Source: Streptomyces griseoviridis
GTDB taxonomy: Bacteria; Actinomycetota; Actinomycetes; Streptomycetales; Streptomycetaceae
Direction of reading: 5' to 3'
DNA length: 64,000 bases
NCBI GenBank assembly: GCA_014649155.1
Contig: BMSM01000008.1
Span: 124,001 to 188,000, forward strand
Of this stretch, positions 49,600 to 58,497 are shown piece after piece. A program made the position numbers and the translations under genes. Under the pieces are notes generated by a model that saw only the letters and a list, made by a program, of their open reading frames with translations, did no database searches and had not been told where the DNA came from. The first letter of the stretch is position 1. Each line of letters begins with the position of its first letter.

Positions 49600-52242
49600 T
49601 CAGCCGACCGCGCAGTTCTTGCCGCCCAGCGTGAACGCCGCCGGTTTCCCGTTGCTCCCCGACCACGCGCCGGTGAAGCCGAAGCCCACCGACGAACCGG
49701 CCGCCACCGTCCCGTTCCAGCCGGTGTTCTTCGCGGTGACCGCGGCACCCGACACCGCGTGCTCGGCGTTCCACATCTGCGTCACCTTCTGGCCGTCCGG
49801 GAAGGACCAGTTCAGGGACCAGCCGTTCCAGGGGGCCGAGCCCGTGTTGGTGAGCTTCACGTCCGCCTGGAAGCCGCCCGCCCACTGGTTGGTGACGGTG
49901 TACGTCACCGAGCAGTGGGCGGTGGGCTCCGGACCGGGACCGGTCCCGCCGCCCGAGGTGTCGCCGTAGACGACGCCCCGCCCGTTGGTGGCGACGTACA
50001 CCCGGCCGTAGACCCTCGGGTCACCGGTGATCGCGGCGCCGGTCCAGCCCCACTGGTGGGCGTCGTCGTTGATCCGGGTCCAGGTGGCGCCCTGGTCGGT
50101 GGAGCGGAAGACGCCCCGCACCCCGGCGATCTTCGCGCTGGTGTACAGCGTCTGGTACGAGGCGCCCGGCGCCGCCTTGCCGAAGCCGATGGTGTCGGCC
50201 TGCTCGACACCGGCCAGCTTGGTGAAGCTCGCGCCGCCGTTCACCGAGTGCCACAGGCCGTACGCCCCGTCCGGGGCACCGCCCGCCAGCCAGATGTCGC
50301 CCTTGCCGCCCGGCAGCGCCTTGAAGCGGACGCTGTCCCCGCTCGGCAGCCCGGCCGCCGCCGACGCGGTGAAGGTCGCGCCGCCGTCCGTGCTGACGTA
50401 GAACGTCCCCGACTTGAAGCCGTAGAAGGTCAGCGGGTCGACCCGGTCGGACTCGACGACCGCGCCCGCCGGGATGCCGGTGGACGCCTGCCAGGACGTG
50501 CCGAAGCCGGTGGTGTACCGCACCCCGGTGCCGGCCGGGCTCCACACGAACCGGGCGCCGTCCGCGCCGGCCGCGACCGTGCCGCCGCCGCTCACCCCGG
50601 TCGGGTCGGTGCCGGCGGACCAGGTGGCGCCGTTGTCCGTGGAGAAGGCGATGTGCGGGCCGGAGTCGTGGTCGCCGACGCGGACCACCGTGTCCGGTTT
50701 CGTCTCGGCGTAGTCCAGGCTCGTGCCGGACGTGAAGTTCGGCGAGGTGAACATCATCGACGGGACCTTCGTCAGGTCCGTGTGCCGGAAGCCGCCGAGG
50801 TCACCGAGGGCACTGAGCAGCGGGGCGCCGGACGGGGGCGAGGCCAGGTCGTTGACGGCCGTCTCCTCCAGGCCCCGGACCATCGGCGTGATCGTGAACT
50901 TGCCCCCGGCGTCCCAGTCGGTCAGGTTCTCCGTGCCGTAGACCGTCGCGCCCGTCCCGTACATCATCCGGTCCGAGTCGAACGGGTCGATCTCCAGCGC
51001 CTCCGTCATCCAGCCCAGCTTCGGCGCCTGTTCGGGCGGCGCCGGGTTCGCGCCCCAGGTCAGCCACGGGGCGGACGACACGTCCATGGTGTAGCGGTTC
51101 GCGCGCTCCGGGTACGAGGTGTAGCTCCACGCCTGCGTCCAGGTGCCCCCGCTGTCCGTCGAGCGGAAGATCTGGGTGTCCGGCCACCAGGAGCTGTACG
51201 CCGTCGCCATCACCGTGCCGGGGTGCTGCCGGTCGACGGTCAGACCGCTGAACCCGAAGTAGGTGTCGGCCTCCGCCACCGGACTGATGTCGGTCCACGT
51301 GCCGGTGGCCGTCGCGTACCGGTACAGCCGGCCCTTGCCGCCGTCGTACGGGCCGCCGGTGTCGCTGTAGGCGAGGTACAGGTAGCCGTTCCCGGCGTCC
51401 AGGACGCCCTTGTGGGCGAGGTACCCGGTGGGCTGGCCCGGCAGCCGCTCCCAGGTGGCGCCCGCGTCCGCCGACCGGTAGACGGCGTTCTCCTTGTCGG
51501 CGACCCCGGCGTAGACCGTCCTCGTCGCCGTGCTCCCGCTGCCCGTGGACTCGTCGAAGGTCACCCAGGTGACGCCCTGGTTGTCGGAGGCGTAGCCGCT
51601 GGTGTCGCTCGGGTCCTGGGCGTAGTTCCCCGGGTTCGGGAAGGACGTGACCTGCTTCCAGGTGACGCCCGCGTCCGTCGACCGCCACAGGCCCTTGCCG
51701 CTGGGCGCCCCCAGGTAGAGCACGTCGTTGTCGTGCGGGTCGACGGCGAGGCGCTCGCCCATGCCCCGGCCCGGCATGTTGCCGCCCAGCTTGAACGGCA
51801 GACCGGTCTTCTGCCAGGTGGCGCCCCGGTCGGCGGAGCGCAGCACCGCTCCGTTGCCCGGGTCCCAGTCGTTGGTGTACGTGCCGACCGCCGCGTACAC
51901 CCGGTCCGGATCCACCGAGTCGGAGGCGACGCTGACGACGCCCGTGTGCCCCCAGTCGTCCCAGCCGACGTGGTCGAGGAGCGGGGTCCAGGTCTTCGTC
52001 GCCTCCTGCCAGCGGTAGGCGCCGCCGATGTCGGTACGGGCGTAGGCGAGGTCCGGTTCGGTGCGGCTGAAGACGATGCCGGGGACGAAACCGCCGCCGT
52101 CGATCCGGGCGTTCTGCCAGGTGTAGGTGTCGGCGGCGAGGGCCGCCGACGGCGGTTCGGCGGCCAGCGCGGCGGGCGGTCCGCCGGTCAGCAGGCCGGC
52201 CGCGAGCGCCAGCGCGGCGGTGAGGATGCGGGTCCTTCGCAC
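49600..52242 (-). CDS. Secreted xyloglucanase, GH74 with C-terminal CBM2
   Basis: An 880-residue protein. GTG 52242 (MRRTRILTAALALAAGLL) is chosen because AAGGGA lies about nine bases upstream and a signal peptide begins there. The mature enzyme starts near 'DTYTWQNARIDGGGFVPGIVFS'. It is a tandem seven-bladed beta-propeller with many 'S-T-D-x-G-x-T-W' turns; 'ARTDIGGAYRW' and 'IDPFDSDRMMYGTG' hold the usual catalytic Asp residues. After a short linker the last ~105 residues are CBM2 ('CSVTYTVTNQWAGGFQADV'...'FTLGGKNCAVG') for cellulose binding. It hydrolyses xyloglucan outside the cell. No CebR box was seen directly upstream; readthrough from the GH48 gene is possible. Confidence 0.95.
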   Translation of the reverse strand: MRRTRILTAALALAAGLLTGGPPAALAAEPPSAALAADTYTWQNARIDGGGFVPGIVFSRTEPDLAYARTDIGGAYRWQEATKTWTPLLDHVGWDDWGHTGVVSVASDSVDPDRVYAAVGTYTNDWDPGNGAVLRSADRGATWQKTGLPFKLGGNMPGRGMGERLAVDPHDNDVLYLGAPSGKGLWRSTDAGVTWKQVTSFPNPGNYAQDPSDTSGYASDNQGVTWVTFDESTGSGSTATRTVYAGVADKENAVYRSADAGATWERLPGQPTGYLAHKGVLDAGNGYLYLAYSDTGGPYDGGKGRLYRYATATGTWTDISPVAEADTYFGFSGLTVDRQHPGTVMATAYSSWWPDTQIFRSTDSGGTWTQAWSYTSYPERANRYTMDVSSAPWLTWGANPAPPEQAPKLGWMTEALEIDPFDSDRMMYGTGATVYGTENLTDWDAGGKFTITPMVRGLEETAVNDLASPPSGAPLLSALGDLGGFRHTDLTKVPSMMFTSPNFTSGTSLDYAETKPDTVVRVGDHDSGPHIAFSTDNGATWSAGTDPTGVSGGGTVAAGADGARFVWSPAGTGVRYTTGFGTSWQASTGIPAGAVVESDRVDPLTFYGFKSGTFYVSTDGGATFTASAAAGLPSGDSVRFKALPGGKGDIWLAGGAPDGAYGLWHSVNGGASFTKLAGVEQADTIGFGKAAPGASYQTLYTSAKIAGVRGVFRSTDQGATWTRINDDAHQWGWTGAAITGDPRVYGRVYVATNGRGVVYGDTSGGGTGPGPEPTAHCSVTYTVTNQWAGGFQADVKLTNTGSAPWNGWSLNWSFPDGQKVTQMWNAEHAVSGAAVTAKNTGWNGTVAAGSSVGFGFTGAWSGSNGKPAAFTLGGKNCAVG

Positions 52243-52283
52243 GGTGGGGGTTCCCTTCACACGAGGGGGCGGGTACGCGAGAC

Positions 52284-52314
52284 CGGGCGGCCCCTGTGCG
52301 GGTGGGGCCGCCCG
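52284..52314 (-). terminator. Hairpin terminator between GH48 and GH74 genes
   Basis: A perfect 11-bp stem, CGGGCGGCCCC (52284-52294) with GGGGCCGCCCG (52304-52314), has a 9-base loop. It lies 30 bases after the GH48 stop on the minus strand and upstream of the GH74 start. It probably attenuates rather than fully separates the two transcripts. Confidence 0.75.
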
Positions 52315-52343
52315 GCGCGGTACGCGGAACCTTCCAGCGGGGA

Positions 52344-55265
52344 CTATTCGAGGAGTTCCGCGTACGAGCCCATGGCCAGGGCTATGTCGGCCTGGGCCCA
52401 GAACCGGTGGTACGTGAAGACGGGTGCGGCACCGCCCGCCAGATAGCTCTCGATCTTCGACCAGTTCGGGTCGTCCTGGTAGAAGGAGCGGATCGACTCG
52501 AACGTGGAGGACGCGTTGATCGTGTCCCCGCCCGGCATGGTGCCGGTCCAGCCGCTCGGGACGTACACGCCGTCGTCGAAGCGGTTGTAGTCGGCGCGGG
52601 TCTCCGGGACGGCGATGCCGAGCGCGTCCTGGTCGTTCTCCCACATGCCGTCCAGCAGCGCCTTCGCCGTGCTCGCCGCCTCGGTGTCACCGGAGCGGTC
52701 GGCGTAGTACGTCAGGGTCTTGGCGTACGCCGCCGCCACCCCGACGTCGTTGGTGTAGTCGGCGACGGTGACGTGCAGGCCGCTGTTGGCACCGGGGGAG
52801 GAGGCGTTCCAGGTGTCGGGCTTGCCGGACCACTGGAGCGTGGAGGGGATGCGGAAGGTGCCGTCCGGGTTGACCGTCGTCTCCGACAGCGCCCAGTCGA
52901 CCCACTTGTCGAGCACCGCCTTGGCGTCGGCGTCACCGGTCTGCTGGTAGTACTCGGCGACCCGCTCCATGGACCACGCCTGGAAGCCGAACCACTGGTT
53001 GGACGGCGGGTCGTGGTACACCGGCTTCTCGTCGTAGTACATGCCGTAGAACGTGGGCGTCCCGGCCGGCGGGGTGGCGTACCGGCCCTGCCAGCTGTTG
53101 GTCGCGCCGCCCGCGATGGCGCCCTCGTCCGATTGCAGCCAGCGGTAGAACTCCAGCTGCCGGTCGAGGGACTTGGCCCAGTCCGCCGCGCCCGTCGCCG
53201 ACTTCGGCTTCAGGTCGGCGTAGCTGCTCAGCGCGTACGCGGCGAGCGGGTTCTGGTAACCGCCGTGGGCGTGGCTGGAGCCGATGCGCCAGGCCCAGCC
53301 CGCCGAGGTGTCCACCGCGCCGCCCCAGGCGTAGTACCAGGAGAGCAGGTAGTGCGAGGAGTCCTTGCCGGTGCCCGCCGGGCAGGTGGTCGGGCCGACG
53401 CAGTTGCCGACCTTCTTGAAGTACTTGTCGAACATCGCGTACCGCAGGTAGTCGCCCATCTTCGCGGCCTTGGCGACGGTCGCGGAGACCTGCGAGCCCT
53501 TGCCCTGGTCCTTGGCCCACAGGTCCGCCCAGTACGCGGCCTGCACGGCCCGCGCGTCGGCGTCCGGGGCGTTGGTGAACTTCCACTGCTTGGCGTAGGA
53601 GGCGTCACCGGTGAACAGGTCCAGGTAGCCGTTCTTCCCGCCGTACTTGAAGGCGTCGCAGGTCGGCTGCGGCACCGTCTCCCACACCGACTCCTGCGCG
53701 CCGCGCTGGAAGGTGTTGATGTACGACGGTCCGGTGTCGGCCGGGCCCGCCTCGCACTTGCCGGGCGAGTTGCCGTAGCCGTACACGTTGTCGACGTCCT
53801 GGAGCCAGTGCATGCCGTACACGTCGTCCGTGCCGTACGCCGACTTCAGCTCGGAGGCGATCGGGTCGGGACCGACGGAGACCCCCGGGTCCAGCCTCGC
53901 CGGGTACTCCTGCGGGGTGTCCAGCTCGGGCGCGTAGGTGGCCGGCTTGGACGCGTTGTACGAGGAGTTGGTCGGCTGGTCCGCGTGGGTGGGGATCATG
54001 TACTTCTCCATGATCTCCCAGGCCCCGTTGAACCTGGACCAGTCACCGGTCACCTTGCCGTACATGGCCTGGAGCCACAGCAGGTAGCTGTACGCCTCCG
54101 ACGTGGTCTCGTGGCCGTGGTCCGGCGCCTCCACGATCAGCGTCTCCACCGAGTGGTACGGGATGCCCTCGGGGGAGAAGTAGCCGTTCGCGGGGTCGGT
54201 GATCTTCCCGTACAGCTCCAGGAAGCGGGCGTCGTACTCCGTCGACGCGGCGAGCTGGGTCACGGTGACCGTGGCCTTGCCGTGGCCGGGGGCCGTCGAC
54301 TCGAAGACCGCCGAGCCGGTGCCGGAGGAGTCCGCGCCGACGGTCACCTTCTGTGCGGTGTTCCAGTTCGACGGCGTGAAGGTGAGCGTCGCGCCGCCGG
54401 TCACCGACAGGCCCGTGTTGCCGCTGGCCCGCGCGGTCGTCACGGTCACGTTCGCGGTGGGCTGCGTGGACAGCTTCACCTCGTACGTCCCCGACTTCCC
54501 CTGCTGGACACCCAGTTGGGCCGGGGTGGCCACCACCGTCGGACCGGCGGCGACCGTGATGCCCACCGGGGTCGAGGCGGCGGAGGCGCCCAGGCTGTCG
54601 TACGCCTTCGCCAGCAGCGAATGGCTGCCCACGGAGAGGCCGGCGGCGGAGTACGTGTACGGCGCGCTGCTGTCGGTGCCCAGCAGCGTGGTGTCGTCGT
54701 AGAACTCCACCTTGCTGATCGTGGCGTTGTCGGCGGCGGCCGCGGTGGCCGCCAGCGGCACCGCCGCGCCCTGGCTGTACACGGCCCCCGGCGCGGGGCT
54801 GGTCAGCACGGTGATCGGCGGCTGGTGCGCGCCGGTGCACGGGGTGCCGTTGACCGCGAAGGAGGCCGGTGCCGTGTTGGTGCCGCTGTAGGTGAACTGG
54901 GCGCCGGTGGTCACGGCGGCGCCGGCGCCTATTCGAGCGTTGTACGGAGCGTTGGTGACGGTGACCGTCCGCCCGGACTGCGACCAGGTGCCGTTCCAGC
55001 CGTTGGCCAGCTTCTGGTTGCCGGTGTAACCGTAGGTCAGGGTCCAGCCGTCGAGGGCCTCGGTGCCCCGGTTGGTGAGGGTCAGCTCGGCGGTGAAGCC
55101 GGACCCCCAGTCGTTGGTCTTGTAATCGACGCTGCACTGCACCGCCGCCGCGTGGGCGGTGGTCGTGCCGGTGCCCACCAGGGCGAGCGGGAGCGAGAGG
55201 GCCGCGAACGCGGCGGTCCACAGCCGGCGGACGCCGCGGCGTCTTCGGGCTCGGTGCGGATGCAT
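52344..55265 (-). CDS. Secreted reducing-end cellobiohydrolase: CBM2, Ig-like domain, GH48
   Basis: A 973-residue protein starting at ATG 55265 with AAGGAGG upstream. Residues 1-~40 are an Arg-rich signal peptide. Residues ~41-145 are CBM2 ('CSVDYKTNDWGSGFTAELTL'). Residues ~150-240 are a Big-type Ig-like domain ('VEFYDDTTLLGTDSSAPYTYS'), and ~240-335 another beta-sandwich. GH48 occupies ~340-973. The acid-bearing block 'DHGHETTSEAYSYLLWLQAMYG' starts near residue 375, and aromatic tunnel residues follow. GH48 enzymes attack crystalline cellulose processively and synergise with GH6. A perfect CebR box lies 135 bases upstream of the start. Confidence 0.96.
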   Translation of the reverse strand: MHPHRARRRRGVRRLWTAAFAALSLPLALVGTGTTTAHAAAVQCSVDYKTNDWGSGFTAELTLTNRGTEALDGWTLTYGYTGNQKLANGWNGTWSQSGRTVTVTNAPYNARIGAGAAVTTGAQFTYSGTNTAPASFAVNGTPCTGAHQPPITVLTSPAPGAVYSQGAAVPLAATAAAADNATISKVEFYDDTTLLGTDSSAPYTYSAAGLSVGSHSLLAKAYDSLGASAASTPVGITVAAGPTVVATPAQLGVQQGKSGTYEVKLSTQPTANVTVTTARASGNTGLSVTGGATLTFTPSNWNTAQKVTVGADSSGTGSAVFESTAPGHGKATVTVTQLAASTEYDARFLELYGKITDPANGYFSPEGIPYHSVETLIVEAPDHGHETTSEAYSYLLWLQAMYGKVTGDWSRFNGAWEIMEKYMIPTHADQPTNSSYNASKPATYAPELDTPQEYPARLDPGVSVGPDPIASELKSAYGTDDVYGMHWLQDVDNVYGYGNSPGKCEAGPADTGPSYINTFQRGAQESVWETVPQPTCDAFKYGGKNGYLDLFTGDASYAKQWKFTNAPDADARAVQAAYWADLWAKDQGKGSQVSATVAKAAKMGDYLRYAMFDKYFKKVGNCVGPTTCPAGTGKDSSHYLLSWYYAWGGAVDTSAGWAWRIGSSHAHGGYQNPLAAYALSSYADLKPKSATGAADWAKSLDRQLEFYRWLQSDEGAIAGGATNSWQGRYATPPAGTPTFYGMYYDEKPVYHDPPSNQWFGFQAWSMERVAEYYQQTGDADAKAVLDKWVDWALSETTVNPDGTFRIPSTLQWSGKPDTWNASSPGANSGLHVTVADYTNDVGVAAAYAKTLTYYADRSGDTEAASTAKALLDGMWENDQDALGIAVPETRADYNRFDDGVYVPSGWTGTMPGGDTINASSTFESIRSFYQDDPNWSKIESYLAGGAAPVFTYHRFWAQADIALAMGSYAELLE

Positions 55266-55299
55266 GGTTGCTGGTTCCTCCTTGCGGCTCGGTGCGGGG

Positions 55300-55353
55300 G
55301 AGCGGGAGCGGAGCGGGAGGGAGCGGGAGCGGAGCGGGAGGGAGCGGGAGCGG
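55300..55353. repeat. GA-rich 21-bp tandem repeat in the GH48 leader
   Basis: A 21-base unit of GAGCGGGAGCGGAGCGGGAG plus G occurs at 55300-55320 and 55321-55341, with a partial third copy to 55353. On the minus strand the GH48 mRNA leader is C/T-rich here. It may have arisen by slippage and has no known role. Confidence 0.85.
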
Positions 55354-55399
55354 TGGTGGGGGAGGAGCGGTGGGGAAGGTACGTCAAGCCTTGAACCAG

Positions 55400-55413
55400 T
55401 GGGAGCGCTCCCA
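55400..55413. promoter_or_regulatory. CebR operator (perfect)
   Basis: TGGGAGCGCTCCCA matches exactly the 14-bp palindrome bound by the LacI-family cellulose-utilisation repressor CebR in Streptomyces. It lies upstream of the GH48 gene (minus strand) in the shared divergent region. Confidence 0.92.
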
Positions 55414-55542
55414 TGTTGGGGAGAGGGGTGGGGGCGGTCAAGGTGTGTGAAGAATCGAAAAAGTTCGACAGCCCGAACGCGGGGAAAGTCTGTGCCTCCC
55501 CTGTCCTTTGCCGTGACTTGGCGCTAGCTTCGTTGACACCAG

Positions 55543-55556
55543 TGGGAGCGGTTCCA
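55543..55556. promoter_or_regulatory. CebR operator (imperfect) at the GH6 promoter
   Basis: TGGGAGCGGTTCCA differs from the CebR consensus at two positions. It starts five bases after TTGACA (55533-55538), so it sits in the promoter spacer of the GH6 gene, where a repressor would block RNA polymerase. Confidence 0.8.
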
Positions 55557-55615
55557 TCAGTCCGGCGCGTCCGCCACGGCGTGCCCGCACACCGATGAAG
55601 AGGAAACCCGCACCC

Positions 55616-57331
55616 ATGAGCCGTAGCAGAACTGCGTTACTGGCCGCTCTCGCGCTCGTCGCCGGGGCATCCGGCGCGGCGTACGCCGTCGTACCAGGGG
55701 ACGTCGGCACGGCGGCCGTCCCGTGCACCGTGGACTACAAGGTGCAGAACGACTGGGGCTCCGGCTTCACCGCCGCGGTCACCGTCACCAACAACAGCGC
55801 CGCCAAGTCCGGCTGGTCCCTGAAGTGGTCCTACGCCGGCAACCAGAAGGTGACCAGCGGCTGGAACGCCAAGCTCAGCCAGAGCGGTACGGCCGTCACC
55901 GCGGCCAACGAGTCCTACAACGCCGCCCTGTCGACCGGTGGTTCGGTGAGCTTCGGCTTCCAGGGCACCTACAGCGGCAGCAACGCGATCCCGGCCACCT
56001 TCACCCTGGACGGCGCGACCTGCAACGTCGACGGCGGTGGCGGCCCGACCGACCCGCCGGACCCGGGCACCCCGGGCACCCGGGTGGACAACCCGTACGC
56101 CGGCGCCAAGGGCTATGTGAACCCCGAGTGGTCCGCGAAGGCCGCGGCCGAGCCCGGCGGCAGCCGCATCGCCAACCAGCCCACCGGTGTGTGGCTGGAC
56201 CGGATCGCCGCGATCAACGGCGTCAACGGCGGCATGGGCCTGCGGGACCACCTCGACGAGGCGCTGCGGCAGAAGGGCTCCGGCGAGCTCTACATCCAGC
56301 TCGTCATCTACAACCTGCCCGGCCGTGACTGCGCCGCCCTCGCCTCCAACGGCGAGCTGGGCCCGACGGAGATCGACAAGTACAAGACGCAGTACATCGA
56401 CCCGATCGCCGCGATCCTGGCCGACTCGAAGTACTCCTCGCTGCGGATCGTCCCCGTGATCGAGATCGACTCGCTGCCCAACCTGGTCACCAACGTCAGT
56501 CCGCGGGCCACCGCCACGCCCAACTGCGACGTGATGAAGGCCAACGGCAACTACCAGAAGGGCGTCGGCTACGCGCTGAACAAGCTCGGCGACGCCCCCA
56601 ACGTCTACAACTACATCGACGCCGGGCACCACGGCTGGCTCGGCTGGGACGACAACTTCGGCCCCTCGGCCGAGATGTTCAAGACCGCCGCCACCACCGA
56701 GGGCGCGACCGTCAACGACGTGCACGGCTTCATCGTCAACACCGCCAACTACAGCGCGCTGAAGGAGGAGAACTTCACGATCAACGACAGCGTGAACGGC
56801 ACCTCCGTGCGCCAGTCCAAGTGGGTCGACTGGAACCGGTACACCGACGAGCTGTCCTACGCCCAGGCGATGCGGCAGAAGCTGGTCTCGATCGGCTTCG
56901 ACTCCAACCTCGGCATGCTCATCGACACCTCCCGCAACGGCTGGGGAGGCTCGGCCCGGCCCACCGGCCCGGGTGCCACCACCAACGTCGACACCTACGT
57001 CGACGGCGGCCGCTACGACCGCCGGCTCAACACCGGCAACTGGTGCAACCAGTCCGGAGCCGGCCTCGGCGAGCGGCCCCGGGCCAACCCCGCCGCCGGG
57101 ATCGACGCCTACGTCTGGATGAAGCCCCCGGGTGAGTCCGACGGCGCCAGCAAGGCGATCGACAACGACGAGGGCAAGGGCTTCGACCGGATGTGCGACC
57201 CGACGTACACCGGCAACCCGCGGAACAACAACAACCTGTCCGGCGCCCTGCCGAACGCCCCGCTCTCCGGGCACTGGTTCTCCGCCCAGTTCCAGGAGCT
57301 GATGAAGAACGCGTACCCGCCCCTGTCCTGA
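55616..57331 (+). CDS. Secreted cellulase GH6 (exoglucanase-type) with N-terminal CBM2
   Basis: A 571-residue protein. ATG 55616 (MSRSRTALLAALALVAGASGAAYA) is preferred because AGAGGAA precedes it; ATG 55595 in frame would add seven residues. After the signal peptide comes CBM2 (~35-140, 'CTVDYKVQNDWGSGFTAAV'), a Gly/Pro/Thr linker, and the GH6 barrel. GH6 hallmarks are 'VIYNLPGRDCAALASNGE' (catalytic acid D238), 'IVPVIEIDSLPNLV', 'NYIDAGHHGWLGW' and 'AYVWMKPPGESDG'. Loop-rich insertions ('VDGGRYDRRLNTGNWCNQSG') suggest an enclosed, exo-acting tunnel. It attacks cellulose from non-reducing ends, complementing GH48. It has a CebR-type box at its promoter and ends at a strong terminator. Confidence 0.96.
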   Translation: MSRSRTALLAALALVAGASGAAYAVVPGDVGTAAVPCTVDYKVQNDWGSGFTAAVTVTNNSAAKSGWSLKWSYAGNQKVTSGWNAKLSQSGTAVTAANESYNAALSTGGSVSFGFQGTYSGSNAIPATFTLDGATCNVDGGGGPTDPPDPGTPGTRVDNPYAGAKGYVNPEWSAKAAAEPGGSRIANQPTGVWLDRIAAINGVNGGMGLRDHLDEALRQKGSGELYIQLVIYNLPGRDCAALASNGELGPTEIDKYKTQYIDPIAAILADSKYSSLRIVPVIEIDSLPNLVTNVSPRATATPNCDVMKANGNYQKGVGYALNKLGDAPNVYNYIDAGHHGWLGWDDNFGPSAEMFKTAATTEGATVNDVHGFIVNTANYSALKEENFTINDSVNGTSVRQSKWVDWNRYTDELSYAQAMRQKLVSIGFDSNLGMLIDTSRNGWGGSARPTGPGATTNVDTYVDGGRYDRRLNTGNWCNQSGAGLGERPRANPAAGIDAYVWMKPPGESDGASKAIDNDEGKGFDRMCDPTYTGNPRNNNNLSGALPNAPLSGHWFSAQFQELMKNAYPPLS

Positions 57332-57344
57332 CCCCCTCCCCGCC

Positions 57345-57398
57345 CCGTGCGGCCCGGTCCGTGTGTTCACCGGACCGGGCCGCACGGCCATGTTGTTT
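57345..57398 (+). terminator. Rho-independent terminator of the GH6 gene
   Basis: A perfect 17-bp stem, CCGTGCGGCCCGGTCCG (57345-57361) with its complement at 57371-57387, has a 9-base loop and is followed by a T-rich tract ending TGTTGTTTT. It is the clearest intrinsic terminator in the window. Confidence 0.95.
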
Positions 57399-57406
57399 TG
57401 CGGTAA

Positions 57407-57424
57407 CGGCAACAAAAGTTGCCG
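57407..57424. promoter_or_regulatory. Perfect palindrome upstream of the His-rich methyltransferase
   Basis: CGGCAAC-AAAA-GTTGCCG is an 18-base perfect inverted repeat whose right end is 55 bases upstream of the methyltransferase start. An overlapping TTGC-7-GCAA repeat lies just left of it. The form suits a metalloregulator or other dimeric repressor; no specific consensus is matched with confidence. Confidence 0.6.
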
Positions 57425-57479
57425 ATCTCCGGTGGTCCGGCGCAGGCTGGCGGCAACGCGAGACGGGAGGCCGGCCACC

Positions 57480-58418
57480 ATGGCGCACACACACCAGCAC
57501 GAACACCAGCACCAGCACCAGCCCGAGCAGCAGCACCAGCCCGAGCAGCAGCACCAGCACGACCACGACCACGCCGACATCGACTGGGCCGAGATGGCGC
57601 CGCTGCTGGAGGGCGAGGCGGAGCTGTACACCCCGCTGTACGCGCGGGCCATGGCCTGGCTGGCCGAGCAGGTGACCGGGCCCGGCCTGGTCGTCGACGC
57701 GGGCAGCGGCCCCGGCGTCCTGTCCGGGCTGCTCGCCGACGCCTTCCCGTCGGCCCGGGTGGTGGCCGCCGACGGCGCCGCGCCGCTGCTGGAGCGGGCC
57801 CGCGCCCGCGCCGGACGGGACGGGTACGCCGACCGCTTCGACACCCTGGCCGGCGAGCTGCCCCAGGTGCTGGACGGCCTGGACTACCCCGCCGACCTGC
57901 TGTGGGCCAGCCGCAGCCTGCACCATCTGGGCGACCAGCGGGCGGCGCTGACCGCCTTCGCCGGGCACCTGGCGCCCGGCGGCACCCTGGCGATCCTGGA
58001 GGGCGGGCTGCCCGTACGGTTCCTGCCGCGCGACCTCGGCTTCGGCCGCCCAGGGCTCCAGGCGCGGCTCGACGCGGCGCACGAGGAGACCTTCGCCCGG
58101 ATGCGGGAGTCCCTGCCCGGTTCGGTCGCCGTCGCCGAGGACTGGCCGGCGCTGCTGACCGCCGCCGGGCTGAAGCACACCGGGACCCGCAGCTTCCTGC
58201 TCGACCTGCCCGCCCCGCTCCCGGACGCGGCCCGCGCCCATGTCGCCGCCTCGCTGACCCGGCTGCGCGCCATGGCCGGCGACACCGGCCTGGACGCCGG
58301 GGACCGCGCCGTCCTGGACCGGCTCCTCGACCCCGACGACGCGGCGAGCGTCCACCGCCGGGCCGACCTGTTCCTGCTGACCGCGCACACCGTGTACACG
58401 GCGGTCCGCGCGGACTGA
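57480..58418 (+). CDS. SAM-dependent methyltransferase with His-rich N-terminus
   Basis: A 312-residue protein starting at ATG 57480 with GGGAGG upstream. The first 31 residues contain 11 His in His-x-His runs and a duplicated QPEQQH block, which could bind Zn, Ni or Cu. A class I methyltransferase follows: motif I 'GLVVDAGSGPGVLSGLLADAF' (~residues 70-90), 'VVAADGAAPLLERARARAGRDGYADRF', 'PADLLWASRSLHHLGDQRAALTAFAGHLAPGGTLAILEGG'. The C-terminal half has no recognised substrate motif. It is a single-gene unit with its own operator-like palindrome and shared terminator. A metal-related or metallophore-related role is only inference. Confidence 0.87.
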   Translation: MAHTHQHEHQHQHQPEQQHQPEQQHQHDHDHADIDWAEMAPLLEGEAELYTPLYARAMAWLAEQVTGPGLVVDAGSGPGVLSGLLADAFPSARVVAADGAAPLLERARARAGRDGYADRFDTLAGELPQVLDGLDYPADLLWASRSLHHLGDQRAALTAFAGHLAPGGTLAILEGGLPVRFLPRDLGFGRPGLQARLDAAHEETFARMRESLPGSVAVAEDWPALLTAAGLKHTGTRSFLLDLPAPLPDAARAHVAASLTRLRAMAGDTGLDAGDRAVLDRLLDPDDAASVHRRADLFLLTAHTVYTAVRAD

Positions 58419-58440
58419 CCCGCCCGCCGACCGTCCACGG

Positions 58441-58480
58441 GAAGGGCCCGGCACCCCGCTCGCGGGATGCCGGGCCCTTC
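58441..58480. terminator. Bidirectional hairpin terminator
   Basis: A perfect 13-bp stem, GAAGGGCCCGGCA (58441-58453) with TGCCGGGCCCTTC (58468-58480), sits between the convergent methyltransferase and aldo/keto reductase genes. Confidence 0.9.
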
Positions 58481-58497
58481 GGGGCGCACTCGGCGGG

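Larger units (their letters stand above)
55266..55615. promoter_or_regulatory. Divergent GH48/GH6 control region
   Basis: This 350-base gap holds no gene. It contains a 21-bp GA-rich tandem repeat (55300-55353) in the GH48 leader, a perfect CebR box (55400-55413), and an imperfect one (55543-55556) beside a TTGACA at 55533-55538 for the GH6 gene. Both cellulase genes are therefore expected to be induced together by cellobiose or cello-oligosaccharides. Confidence 0.8.
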
